Below are positions 28,711 to 36,965 of a DNA stretch of 64,000 bases, one piece after another. The stretch comes from Terriglobia bacterium (GTDB lineage: Bacteria; Acidobacteriota; Terriglobia; Bryobacterales; Bryobacteraceae), in contig JAIQFE010000010.1 in NCBI GenBank assembly GCA_020073445.1, positions 24,740 to 88,739 on the forward strand, read 5' to 3'. The notes under the pieces are model-generated. The model was not told the DNA's origin, searched no databases, and worked only from the letters and a program-made list of their open reading frames with translations. Positions within the stretch are counted from its first letter, which is position 1, and each line of letters opens with the position of its first letter. The position numbers were made by a program, and so were the translations under genes.

Positions 28711-28869
28711 GTGAAACTAGCGGGAGTCGTGTTACTGTGCTTTGGCTTAGGAAGCGTCGCGGTTGCCGGGCCCCTCGGTGCGCCGGAGATTAGTCCGGCT
28801 TCCGCTGGCAGCGCCCTGGCCTTGATTTCTGGAGTTGTGCTGGTGATGAACGGGCGGCGTCGGAATTAG
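28711..28869 (+). CDS. 52-aa PEP-CTERM-like micro-protein, copy 1
   Basis: A GTG start with GGAG 8 nt upstream gives 52 residues. The N-terminal half is a signal peptide (MKLAGVVLLCFGLGSVAVAG); then come only a few residues, the motif APEISP, a hydrophobic helix (ALALISGVVLVM) and a basic end (NGRRRN). This is the three-part layout of PEP-CTERM/VPEID-type sorting signals. Almost no mature chain lies between the signal peptide and the sorting signal. It is followed by a paralogue of identical length and by an exosortase gene. Too short for standard gene calling. Confidence 0.75.
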   Translation: MKLAGVVLLCFGLGSVAVAGPLGAPEISPASAGSALALISGVVLVMNGRRRN

Positions 28870-28883
28870 CGTCCCAACGATCG

Positions 28884-28907
28884 CGGACGTGGCAGATGCC
28901 GCGTCCG
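28884..28907 (+). terminator. 10-bp hairpin between the two micro-protein genes
   Basis: CGGACGTGGC at 28884-28893 pairs with GCCGCGTCCG at 28898-28907 (one T-G wobble) around a 4-nt AGAT loop. No T-run follows, so it may be a processing or stability element or a weak terminator. Confidence 0.5.
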
Positions 28908-28936
28908 TGATTCGACATCCGTCCAAAAAGAGACTT

Positions 28937-29095
28937 ATGGTGAAACTGATAGGAAGCCTGTTGCTGCTGATGGGTATGGCAGGCTTCGCTTTCGCTCCTG
29001 TCCCCGCTCCGGAAATTAGCCCGGATTCCGCGACTACTGCGCTCGCCCTGATTTCCGGTGCGTTGCTCGTGATGCGCGGACGGCAGAAGAAGTAG
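28937..29095 (+). CDS. 52-aa PEP-CTERM-like micro-protein, copy 2
   Basis: 52 residues from ATG 28937; GTG 28940 is an alternative that mirrors copy 1. The signal peptide (MVKLIGSLLLLMGMAGFAFA) is followed by PVPAPEISPDS, a hydrophobic helix (ALALISGALLVM) and the basic tail RGRQKK. It keeps the same length, motif position and tail type as copy 1 while the hydrophobic parts have diverged, which suggests selection on the sorting signal. Confidence 0.75.
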   Translation: MVKLIGSLLLLMGMAGFAFAPVPAPEISPDSATTALALISGALLVMRGRQKK

Positions 29096-29125
29096 CTAGT
29101 CGAATCACAGGTCTGGCGGACGTAG

Positions 29126-29146
29126 CCCGGCTGTGTCCGGGTTTTT
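29126..29146 (+). terminator. intrinsic terminator or attenuator before the exosortase gene
   Basis: CCCGG (29126-29130), a 6-nt loop, CCGGG (29137-29141) and TTTTT (29142-29146). It stands 31 nt after the second micro-protein stop and 14 nt before the exosortase start, so micro-protein transcripts would mostly end here. Confidence 0.7.
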
Positions 29147-29160
29147 CGCTAAACTATCTC

Positions 29161-30849
29161 TTGCCCGACCTTACTCTAGGACTTACGGTTGACCTGCGGA
29201 CGCCCGGGAAAGCATCCGGCCTACCCGCCGATTTCCAGCGTTTTGGTATTTTCGTCCGCCTGCTTATCCTGGCGGTTCTCTTTGCTGCGGAACTGTTGGC
29301 CATCTCGGTCGTAGCCGATGGAGCCGAACTCGCGAATCGGGGCGGCTTGTTACGATTTCTCGCCGCCTGGGGACCCTGGATCCTGAGATGCATCGTAGGT
29401 TTCGCCGCGCTCTTCATGACCTTCGGGTATCTGAAGAGCAAGGCTACGTTCGACCGAATCTCTGAGGGACTGGCCTCCAGTCCGGTCAGCAAGGGATTTC
29501 TCGCGGCCCACTTTGCCGCCATCGTTCTGGCCGGCGCTCTCACGCTCGCTCTTTACAAGACCAGCGTTTTCGGCCTCCAGGCGGATCTGATCGCGGGAGG
29601 CTGGCTGCTCGCGGGTCTTAGCGCGATCGTCTTCGCGTCCATTGCGGTTCTTCCCCCAGCCGCATGGATTCAGATGGTGCGGGGCACCGGATATCTGTGG
29701 CTCTATACCTCGGCCGCGGTTGCCGCGGCCTGCGTGGCTGGAAATGCCAGCCGGTCGCTATGGCAGCCGATGGCCCGTCTCACGTTCAGCCTTGTGGAGG
29801 GTTTGCTCCGATTGGTGGCTTCCGGCGTGACAGCCGATCCGGCCAAGATGATCATCGGGACCGGCAACTTCAGGGTAGAGATCGCGGACCAGTGCTCGGG
29901 TTTCGAAGGCGTTGGGCTGATGCTGGCATTCAGCGTGGTCTGGCTCGGTCTGTTTCGGAAGGAATGCCGCTTCCCCCAGGCGTTACTTCTGATTCCGGTT
30001 GGAGTGATCGTTATCTATCTGCTGAACGCCGTGCGCATTGCCGCGCTGGTTCTGATCGGTAGCGCCGGCGCGCGTGAGATCGCCGTGGGCGGGTTTCACT
30101 CGCAGGCGGGTTGGATCGCATTTAACGTGGTTGCGCTGGGCTTCTCCGTGGCCGCGCGGCGTGTGCCGTACTTCACTCTGAATCCGCCTCCCGCGCACTC
30201 TACGGCTCAATCTACCGAGAATCCCACGACCGCGTATCTGATTCCCTTCTTGATGATCCTGGGTGCGGGGATGGTATCGGGTGCGATGAGCGGGAAGTTC
30301 GAATGGTTCTATGGCCTGCGATTCTTTGCCGCGGCGGGGGCATTAGCGGTGTTCCGCAACACCTATTCGAAACTGGACTGGAGGGTGGGATGGCTGGGAC
30401 CGTCGATAGGGGCCGCCGTTTTTTTTCTCTGGATCGGTATTGACCGAATGATGGGGCATCCGGTGACGACGGCTATGCCGGGTGCGCTCGCCGGGGCTTC
30501 GTCGGCTGCGAGGATCACGTGGCTCACATTTCGCGTCCTGGCAGCGACCATCACTGTCCCGATCGCCGAGGAACTGGCGTTTCGCGGATTCCTTTTGCGC
30601 CGTCTGGTTTCCGCAGACTTCGAGTCCGTCCCTTTTACGCGGTTCACCTGGCTCGCACTTCTGGTTTCATCGGCGCTGTTCGGCGCCCTGCATGGCAGTC
30701 TGTGGTTCCCGGGGATCTTGGCCGGGCTTCTGTACGCCTTCGCGGTTATCCGGCGCGGCAGAATCGGGGAAGCGGTGGCCGCTCATGCGACCACAAACGC
30801 GCTTCTGGCTGGATACGTCCTGCTGTACGGTGCCTGGCACCTTTGGTAG
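29161..30849 (+). CDS. exosortase E / CPBP protease fusion (VPEID-CTERM type system)
   Basis: 562 residues, polytopic. The N-terminal about 330 residues are an exosortase: the active Cys is in DQCSGFEG, the Arg in NAVRIAALVLIG and the His in GGFHSQAGW. The C-terminal part is a CPBP (Abi) membrane protease with EELAFRG, FGALHG and HATTN. This fusion corresponds to the exosortase E/protease described for VPEID-CTERM systems. It would cut and anchor or release proteins bearing the APEIS-type tail at the inner membrane. The start is TTG 29161, with a weak ribosome site. The two 52-residue proteins just upstream are the obvious candidate substrates. Confidence 0.87.
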   Translation: MPDLTLGLTVDLRTPGKASGLPADFQRFGIFVRLLILAVLFAAELLAISVVADGAELANRGGLLRFLAAWGPWILRCIVGFAALFMTFGYLKSKATFDRISEGLASSPVSKGFLAAHFAAIVLAGALTLALYKTSVFGLQADLIAGGWLLAGLSAIVFASIAVLPPAAWIQMVRGTGYLWLYTSAAVAAACVAGNASRSLWQPMARLTFSLVEGLLRLVASGVTADPAKMIIGTGNFRVEIADQCSGFEGVGLMLAFSVVWLGLFRKECRFPQALLLIPVGVIVIYLLNAVRIAALVLIGSAGAREIAVGGFHSQAGWIAFNVVALGFSVAARRVPYFTLNPPPAHSTAQSTENPTTAYLIPFLMILGAGMVSGAMSGKFEWFYGLRFFAAAGALAVFRNTYSKLDWRVGWLGPSIGAAVFFLWIGIDRMMGHPVTTAMPGALAGASSAARITWLTFRVLAATITVPIAEELAFRGFLLRRLVSADFESVPFTRFTWLALLVSSALFGALHGSLWFPGILAGLLYAFAVIRRGRIGEAVAAHATTNALLAGYVLLYGAWHLW

Positions 30850-30854
30850 GAGCT

Positions 30855-30906
30855 ATTCCTTACGACTGGGCTTGCCGGTCATTCTTTATGACTGGGCTTG
30901 CCGCCC
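30855..30906. repeat. 26-bp imperfect tandem duplication at a gene 3' end
   Basis: Two 26-nt units (30855-30880 and 30881-30906) differ at only a few positions and share GACTGGGCTTGCCG. They overlap the stop codon of the minus-strand gene ending at 30879. Confidence 0.75.
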
Positions 30907-31814
30907 CAGCCGGTCGGCATGCCGTAGGGCACCGGCGTGACCAGAGCTTCGATCCGCAGCAACTTTCCGTTGCGAACTTTGAATAGCTCGCAAATCTGGA
31001 ACGAGAACGGCTCATCGAAGGGTGTGTTCACGGGGTGCACGGAGCCGTCATTGTAGGTGATGGTTTTATCCTTCCCGGCGTGATCGAAGCGGATGAACGC
31101 CCACACCGGGCCGCGCTCTTCATCGACCACCGGGTAGCGGCGCTCCTGCACTTTGGTGATGACCTTGGTGAAGCCGGTCGCGAACTGGGCGCCGCAGGGG
31201 ATCCGGCTGATCTGCTTGGCATTGCCGGGATCGTTCGCGGTCACCACGCCGTTCTCGATGCGCTTGCAGTCCGGATCGAACGGAGTGACCTTGTCGGTGC
31301 CTTTCTCCATGCCTTCGAAATAGGCGTCCGAAGCGGTGATCAGCTCATCGCGAGTGCGCTTCTCGGAGGGCGCGAGCGGCTTGGTCATGATGGGATCGAC
31401 CTTGAGCGCTTTCACGTCGGAAAATACTCCGCGCCCTGTGGAGCGCAAAACGATCGCTTCGATTTCGCTAATCTTGCGGTCCTCGATTTTGAGCCGCAGG
31501 CCAAGAATGGCAGGATGGCCGTGCTCTTCAAGCGATCCGTAGAATCCGACCTGGCCGGCTTTGGGATCGGCGAAGTAGAGTTTGTAATCGGTCATCTTCA
31601 CGACCGGTCCCCACATCCCATCGCCTAACTTCAGTGGCACCCCGTTCTCGGTGTACCTGGCGTTCTTGGCCAGAGGGAGCTTCGATGTATCGCGGGCCTC
31701 GAGCGCGGCGAGGTACTGGTTGACGAATCCTTCCAGGCACGCGCGGTCACAGGCGCCGTTTTGGGCTTGTGCGAACGCCGCGAAAGCGGCCATCGCAAAT
31801 AGTTTTTTGTGCAT
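30879..31814 (-). CDS. secreted protein of unknown function (possibly DUF8021)
   Basis: 311 residues from ATG 31814, which gives the signal peptide MHKKLFAMAAFAAFAQA. A CDRACLEGFVNQYLAAL start and ENGVPLKLGDGMWG fit proteins with an NTF2/SnoaL-like core, and I suspect DUF8021. The C-terminal half repeats an NTF2-like pattern (PVVDEERGPVWAFIRFDHAG). No catalytic set can be named. The tail lies in a small tandem duplication. Confidence 0.68.
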   Translation of the reverse strand: MHKKLFAMAAFAAFAQAQNGACDRACLEGFVNQYLAALEARDTSKLPLAKNARYTENGVPLKLGDGMWGPVVKMTDYKLYFADPKAGQVGFYGSLEEHGHPAILGLRLKIEDRKISEIEAIVLRSTGRGVFSDVKALKVDPIMTKPLAPSEKRTRDELITASDAYFEGMEKGTDKVTPFDPDCKRIENGVVTANDPGNAKQISRIPCGAQFATGFTKVITKVQERRYPVVDEERGPVWAFIRFDHAGKDKTITYNDGSVHPVNTPFDEPFSFQICELFKVRNGKLLRIEALVTPVPYGMPTGWGGKPSHKE

Positions 31815-31873
31815 GTTCTGGGTCACATTACTTGGCAGCGCTCGACGCACGCCAGTATACACCCCTGGTGTGG

Positions 31874-33025
31874 TCAGTGCGACGCTTGCGCGTCAAGGAA
31901 TGCTTTGCCCGGAGCGGTCAGTTTCCCCTGGTCGTCGTAGAGCCCGTACAGCCCTTTGTCGTTGAGGCCCGCCAGCGGCGGCTGATCGAAGATCTGCCAC
32001 CAGATCGAGTAGTTCACGCGAGCTCGGCGCATGGCGCTGATCGCGCTCACGGTGCGTTCCACGGCCGACTGGTCCAGGCCGCGGTCGAATCCAAACTCAC
32101 CTACCATCGCGTGGCCCTGGAATCGTTTCTGCAGATCGTCGAGATCCCGGAAGAGTTGCTCGGCCGGCAATCCGATGCTTTCCCAGGCAGAATAGCTGAC
32201 GTAGTCGGGCATGGTGACCGAGGGAATCACGTCCTCCAGCATGCTCGGCAGGTGAGCTTCCTTGAGGAAGCGGAGCGCGCTCACTTCAATCACCGACACT
32301 ACAGAGACGCCCTTGAGCCCTTCACGCAGTGCTCGCGCCCTGCCCGTATCGATCCCTTGTTGGCGAAGCTCGAAAAACTGACGGTATGCAGTCAGGACGT
32401 CCATTGTGTTGCGCTTGGCTTCGCAAGACGATCGAAAGGCCGGGTTGTTGGCGAAGTAATACGCCGAATCGCAGTACAGCTCGTTGTCGCCTTCCCAGTT
32501 GGCGATTCCGAAAACCTTCCCGCTGCCGCGATACGTTTTGTAAATGCGATACGTCAGGTCGGCATATTCGCTGCGCGTACGGTCGCGATTGGCCGCGATC
32601 GAATAGAACGCCTTGTCGAGATAGCGTTTGTGCGGGTGCTGATCGGTGCGGGGATCTCTCGCGTCACAGGCGTCGTAGGAGTTAGAATCTCCCCAAACGG
32701 TCAGGAAGATCGTTCGAAACGCAGGATCTCGTAGAACCTGGGCGTACGCCGGGAGCGAAACCAGAGACTCCAGCATCTGCTTTCCGTGGCACGCTGTTCC
32801 GATCCCGAAATCGGCTTCGACGCTGGCTACCAATGGCACTCTGATCGTTTGAAAGCCCGACCGTTTCGCCAGGCGCGCGCCCTCCTGCAAGCGATTGCCC
32901 GGGTAGGTTCCGACCCATCCAAGATACACGCCCAATTGCCGTGAAGGTGGTTGCTGTGAACCTGCGTTCACGGCGAGCGCCAACAGAATGCAGAGGCTAT
33001 TTCTTATCCGAGGGAAATGCCGCAT
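31874..33025 (-). CDS. secreted glycoside-hydrolase-like protein
   Basis: 383 residues with a signal peptide ending near NAGSQ. The sequence reads as a TIM barrel: GVYLGWVGTYPG at strand 1, FGIANWEGDNEL with the NWE that would supply the acid/base Glu, and MVGEFGFDRG with a candidate nucleophile Glu, then YSIWWQIFD at the last strand. The pattern fits clan GH-A, but I cannot assign a family. The start overlaps the end of the upstream MBL-fold gene by 29 nt. Confidence 0.65.
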   Translation of the reverse strand: MRHFPRIRNSLCILLALAVNAGSQQPPSRQLGVYLGWVGTYPGNRLQEGARLAKRSGFQTIRVPLVASVEADFGIGTACHGKQMLESLVSLPAYAQVLRDPAFRTIFLTVWGDSNSYDACDARDPRTDQHPHKRYLDKAFYSIAANRDRTRSEYADLTYRIYKTYRGSGKVFGIANWEGDNELYCDSAYYFANNPAFRSSCEAKRNTMDVLTAYRQFFELRQQGIDTGRARALREGLKGVSVVSVIEVSALRFLKEAHLPSMLEDVIPSVTMPDYVSYSAWESIGLPAEQLFRDLDDLQKRFQGHAMVGEFGFDRGLDQSAVERTVSAISAMRRARVNYSIWWQIFDQPPLAGLNDKGLYGLYDDQGKLTAPGKAFLDAQASH

Positions 33026-33848
33026 CTGCTGCCGATACGATCAGGCGCTCCAGCGCGAAATTCGGATACTTCTTGGTGAGTTTGGACCGGAACTCCGCGG
33101 CGGTCTTGGAAGAATTGAGATCCTCGTTGTAGTCCTTGATGTACGTCTTCATGACCGCCAGGATCGAGGCGTCGTGCCGCGCATTGGCCGATTGATGGCC
33201 CGGAATCACGGTGACAGGTTTCAACGCGGCGATCTGGTCCAGAGTCTTGAGCCAATCCTCAGGCATCTTGGGCGGAGTGAAATAGGATCCGCTGAACACG
33301 ATGTCGCCGGCGATCACGGCGCGCAGCGAAGGGATCCACACGTACGAGTTATTGGGCCCGTCCCCGGTCACGCCGCCGACCACTTGCAGCGCCTCGCCTT
33401 CCAGATTGATCGCGTTCCCCTGGAGCTCGTCCGGCAGGATCGGGCCGGTCGTAGGAAGATTAAAGCCGAATTCGGGCGTCCAGTTCTTGAGGCGTCCGTC
33501 CCAACCGTTGCGGATCGCGGCGACGGTCGCCGGCAGCGCCACGAACTTGGCCTTGGGAAACGCTTGCTTCAGCGCCGCGATGCCGAAATAGTGATCCGGG
33601 TGGCCGTGCGTAATGTAGACCGTGGTGAGGTTCTTCTTGCTTTCGAGGATCATGGCCGCCACGCGATACGCTTCGCTCATGACAAATTGCGTGTCGACCA
33701 GGATCGCGTCTCTGTCGCCGTAGACCAGCGTCGAGTTGACCGAGAAGCCATTGGGTCCGGACGTGAAGACCCGGAGATGGAGTTTCGATTGCGCGGACAC
33801 CGCGGAAGCGGCGGCCAATACCAGGGCGAACAAGTTCCGGATTTTCAC
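32997..33848 (-). CDS. secreted MBL-fold metallo-hydrolase
   Basis: 283 residues with a signal peptide (MKIRNLFALVLAAASAVSA). Metal ligands are in THGHPDH, the later Asp in IAGDIVF and the last His in IPGHQ. Length and spacing fit the broad glyoxalase-II/quinone-related MBL group. Substrate unknown. Cotranscribed with the glycoside-hydrolase-like gene by overlap. Confidence 0.88.
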   Translation of the reverse strand: MKIRNLFALVLAAASAVSAQSKLHLRVFTSGPNGFSVNSTLVYGDRDAILVDTQFVMSEAYRVAAMILESKKNLTTVYITHGHPDHYFGIAALKQAFPKAKFVALPATVAAIRNGWDGRLKNWTPEFGFNLPTTGPILPDELQGNAINLEGEALQVVGGVTGDGPNNSYVWIPSLRAVIAGDIVFSGSYFTPPKMPEDWLKTLDQIAALKPVTVIPGHQSANARHDASILAVMKTYIKDYNEDLNSSKTAAEFRSKLTKKYPNFALERLIVSAADAAFPSDKK

Positions 33849-33965
33849 GTACCTAGTGTACGCGACGGCCCGCGTGCGTAGGGACGAGGGGTAGTGTCTT
33901 AAATCTGCGTTGATGGAAAACGCTGATCGATTGCTTTCGTGCCCTGGCCGCCGTACCGTTGAAGT

Positions 33966-34265
33966 ATGGCATCCGACCGCAGTTCGCTCCGGGCTCTACG
34001 CAGCCTGATCTCTGACGCGGACTTGATCCTCGAAACCACGCCCGCTTTACCGCAGAACCGTACCGCTGCCTGCCGGGAGAACCTACGCGCCGCCCTGGCA
34101 CTCACCGATGACCTGCTCAAGCAGGCCAAGATGACGCCCGCCGCTGCCTTGGGGCACAAGGGCGGGACCAGCACCTCACGGAAGCTCGGCGCGGACCACT
34201 ACCGGCGCATGGCCGCTGCACGCAAGACGCGGGGTGGTGGCAGACCGCGCAAGCAAGCCGACTGA
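33966..34265 (+). CDS. small basic hypothetical protein
   Basis: 99 residues. A helical N-terminal half with LRALRSLISDADLIL is followed by a basic tail (SRKLGADHYRRMAAARKTRGGGRPRK) with an AT-hook-like GGRPRK end. Possible nucleic-acid binder. It opens the accessory patch and is followed by a terminator-like hairpin. Confidence 0.6.
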   Translation: MASDRSSLRALRSLISDADLILETTPALPQNRTAACRENLRAALALTDDLLKQAKMTPAAALGHKGGTSTSRKLGADHYRRMAAARKTRGGGRPRKQAD

Positions 34266-34296
34266 TCCAACCGATAGAATAGTCCCATAAAACGAA

Positions 34297-34322
34297 AAGC
34301 CCGGCGCGAACGCCGGGGCTTC
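34297..34322 (+). terminator. intrinsic-type terminator after the 99-aa gene
   Basis: AAGCCCGGCG (34297-34306), loop CGAA, then CGCCGGG with one bulged G and CTT. The A-rich approach and TTCTC after the stem give a bidirectional look. It lies between the 99-aa gene and the next ATG. Confidence 0.6.
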
Positions 34323-34325
34323 TCG

Positions 34326-35663
34326 ATGCGGACTTTAGACACCCCCATCGTAAGCCTCTTGTCGCGTCGGACGCAAGAGATACCCTTGGCTGATCTTCCC
34401 AACCTGCCGCTCGAAAGCAAGGCGTTGATTGAACACGCGCGCGTAAATGTAATCAGGACGAGAGAGGTATGCTATCCGCTCTGCTTTGAGAGCCCAATCG
34501 GTTCGATCCTCAAAGGACTACAGACTTCCGTCCTAACCTATTCCCCGAAGATGCCCTCAACCCTGATGGTTCAGTTGAAAAACTATGCGACTGAATTGTT
34601 CGACGCCGAGGCTGGGGTCTACATCAAGCATGCAGGGAGCGATTTCGAATTAAGAATATGGCTTAGCTCGTTGGCTTTACGGATTGAGGCAGAAGTCACC
34701 AAGGAAACAGAGGTAAGATCCCGGAGCCATGATTACCATTGCACGTTGACTGAGCGAATAAGCGCGATACGAGAAGGGCTTCAGCGGATTGATCATTGGT
34801 GCGAAGTCGCCAAGAATGACTATGAAGCCACTCTAACTCGTGGATATGCGGCCCTGGCACGATCACAAGCCGCGCGAACTGAGAGCGCTTTAGCAATCCA
34901 GGCTCCAGGGTCTACGCCGGTATCAGAGCCAAAAACTGAAATCATCGTATTGCCTAACCCATGGGCGGTCTGGGAGACGAATCGTAATCTCCCCGATACC
35001 ACCGCTACTCTCAGGCTCTACAACGCCTGCAAAACGTTTCGAGAAAAAACTGACAGCCACATTTTGAACAATAAGGAACTCTGGAGGACCGTCGAGAAAA
35101 CACTCACGCCCGGCCAAAAGATGAGCCATGGAGAACCAGATCCAGAAGCTATGCTGTCCGCGTTCTGCAAGCACTGCACATGGTTCCTGAGCGAGGTCAG
35201 CGAAACGTTCATTGACCACATTTCCCGTCGCGGACTAAGCGGCAAAATCGGAATTGAAGCCTTCAAAAACTATGCTCAGGGCTTCACTGCCCAGGCTTTC
35301 GAGAACAACTGGAAATGGGGGCTAGATCATCTTAGGTTGAAACCGCACGATGAATTCTACCGGTCGCTTGCAACCGAGGTCACCGAAGGCAAGGTCCAGC
35401 AGCTCACCTTGCTTTGGTCGGAAGGGAGCGGCCCGTCTTCCGAGCTTACAACCGCTCATCGCCCTACTAATATCAGCGATCAGCTTGACGAGGCCTGTTT
35501 AAAAGCAGACATCTCCCACGAAGAGCAGGCAGATCGCATTGGAATCTCCCGCACCACCTACTTCGAGGTGAAGGCTGGACGAGGTGGCCGAAAGGCCCGA
35601 CGGAAAGTTTCTATCTACATAACTAGCATAGCCTCAGAAACTTCCAGCACGAAACCGGACTAA
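34326..35663 (+). CDS. hypothetical protein with C-terminal HTH-like segment
   Basis: 445 residues, not recognised. The composition is less GC-rich than its surroundings, which suggests a horizontally acquired gene. The last about 50 residues read as an HTH: LDEACLKADISHEEQADRIGI followed by SRTTYFEVKAG, a plausible recognition helix. The middle contains helical segments with CKHCTWFLSEVSETFIDH. It may be a regulator of the accessory patch. The start could also be further downstream because ATG 34326 is right after a hairpin. Confidence 0.6.
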   Translation: MRTLDTPIVSLLSRRTQEIPLADLPNLPLESKALIEHARVNVIRTREVCYPLCFESPIGSILKGLQTSVLTYSPKMPSTLMVQLKNYATELFDAEAGVYIKHAGSDFELRIWLSSLALRIEAEVTKETEVRSRSHDYHCTLTERISAIREGLQRIDHWCEVAKNDYEATLTRGYAALARSQAARTESALAIQAPGSTPVSEPKTEIIVLPNPWAVWETNRNLPDTTATLRLYNACKTFREKTDSHILNNKELWRTVEKTLTPGQKMSHGEPDPEAMLSAFCKHCTWFLSEVSETFIDHISRRGLSGKIGIEAFKNYAQGFTAQAFENNWKWGLDHLRLKPHDEFYRSLATEVTEGKVQQLTLLWSEGSGPSSELTTAHRPTNISDQLDEACLKADISHEEQADRIGISRTTYFEVKAGRGGRKARRKVSIYITSIASETSSTKPD

Positions 35664-35783
35664 TCCGGACTAAAACGGACCCAAAACCGTACTCGCCCGT
35701 ATTCCTCCGGAACAAAAACAGACTACTTCGGACTAAAACGCGTACTGACAACAAGATACGTCGGAGGTAACCTACAAACACAA

Positions 35784-35810
35784 ACGCCTCACGCGGTCAA
35801 CGTGAGGCGT
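35784..35810. terminator. 10-bp hairpin
   Basis: ACGCCTCACG at 35784-35793 and its exact complement CGTGAGGCGT at 35801-35810 enclose a 7-nt loop. No T-run follows; a terminator-like element of the accessory patch. Confidence 0.5.
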
Positions 35811-35947
35811 CGAGACAGGAGGCCGAACTTATGCAGCCACCGTAGTTAACTGAAGTATCCAAGTCGCCGGGCAACGGGCTTGCGACCGTCCCGGCTGCGC
35901 ATCCAAATCTTAACCCTACAACCCATTCAAAGTAAAGCAAAAAGAGC

Positions 35948-36000
35948 CAGCTACCGGAAGCTGATTTGCGTTGACAAACAGCTACCGAAAGCTGTATTAT
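35948..36000 (+). promoter_or_regulatory. promoter with twin palindromic operators before the transposase
   Basis: TTGACA at 35971-35976 and TATTAT at 35995-36000 are 18 nt apart. The near-palindrome CAGCTACCGGAAGCTG lies at 35948-35963 and again, with one change, at 35979-35994, 31 bp apart. The first copy is upstream of the -35 box and the second fills the spacer. ATG 36008 lies 8 nt after the -10 box, so the transcript would be nearly leaderless. Confidence 0.65.
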
Positions 36001-36007
36001 TATAAGT

Positions 36008-36907
36008 ATGAAGACCGAAGCAAAAGCCAGCCTAACAATGACTTGCAAGTCATGTGCCGTGCTTTGCCAACGCTTCGGCAAACACCGCAATGGACTCTGT
36101 AGATTCCGCTGCCCCGGCTGCAAGAAGACGTTCACGGAAGCCCATAAGCCCGCCCTGGCCGGAAGCTATCTCTCCCAGGATCGGATCATCCTCGCGTTAC
36201 GGCTGCTGCTGGAAGGCAACAGCATCCGTTCTACGGAACGCATCGCGGAGACTGACCGGAATACCATCATGCGGCTGTTGACCCTGGCCGGTGAAAAAGC
36301 CGAGAAGCTGATGGCGCGGATGATCGTCAATATCCCGGTGCGCGACGTTGAATGCGATGAGCTTTGGGCGTTCGTCGGGAAAAAAGAAAAGCGTGTTCGG
36401 CCCGAGGACGATCCGAACTTCGGTGATGCCTATTGTTTCGTTGCCATCGAACGGCATACAAAGTTGGTTCTCAACTTCGCTCTTGGAAAACGTAACCAGC
36501 GCACGACGGACACCTTCATCGAAGGTTTGCGGCATGCCACGGCGCGATCACGATTCCAAATCACGACGGATGGATTCGCGCCCTACAAATCCGCGATCAG
36601 CAACACGTTGCACGACCGCTGCGACTTCGCCCAGCTCATCAAGGTTTACCGCGCTGCCAGCGAGGGAGAAGGCCGGTACAGCCCCGCTGAAGTCCAATCC
36701 GTGGAGGTGGTCCCAGTCATGGGCCAACCTGATCCTGACCGTATCTGCACCTCGATTGTGGAGCGCCAGAACTTGACGATCCGCATGCACATGCGCCGCT
36801 TAACCCGACTCACGAATGCTCTAAGAAGTGGGAGAGCTTGTGGTCCGCGTACTGCCTGTATTTCGCTTTCTACAATTTCTGCCGCGTTCACAGTTCAATC
36901 CGCGTGA
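36008..36907 (+). CDS. IS1-type transposase, frameshifted near the C-terminus
   Basis: 299 residues. A Zn-finger-like N-terminus (CKSCAVLCQRFGKH...CPGCKKTF) and an HTH precede a DDE core with VECDELWAFVG, ITTDGFAPYK and SIVERQNLTIRM, so all catalytic residues remain. After TRLTNA the frame becomes LRSGRACGPR; the normal continuation KKWESLWSAYCLYFAFYNFC is found in another frame and runs to a TAG at 36967-36969. The gap fits a 4-nt deletion (TTCT) in a TTCTCT tract. No terminal inverted repeats or target duplication were seen. Confidence 0.85.
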   Translation: MKTEAKASLTMTCKSCAVLCQRFGKHRNGLCRFRCPGCKKTFTEAHKPALAGSYLSQDRIILALRLLLEGNSIRSTERIAETDRNTIMRLLTLAGEKAEKLMARMIVNIPVRDVECDELWAFVGKKEKRVRPEDDPNFGDAYCFVAIERHTKLVLNFALGKRNQRTTDTFIEGLRHATARSRFQITTDGFAPYKSAISNTLHDRCDFAQLIKVYRAASEGEGRYSPAEVQSVEVVPVMGQPDPDRICTSIVERQNLTIRMHMRRLTRLTNALRSGRACGPRTACISLSTISAAFTVQSA

Positions 36908-36965
36908 CTCCTGCGATAGAAGCGGGCATCACCGATCACGTGTGGGAACTGGCCGAACTGCTTGC

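Larger units (their letters stand above)
35664..36007 (+). other. 344-bp gene-free stretch with short direct repeats and twin dyads
   Basis: No convincing reading frame. CGGACTAA occurs in a repeated pattern at 35656, 35666 and 35729, the first two 10 bp apart, and the 12-mer CGGACTAAAACG occurs at 35666 and 35729. A 10-bp hairpin (35784-35810) follows. The stretch ends in the promoter with twin palindromes of the transposase gene. It looks regulatory. Confidence 0.5.
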
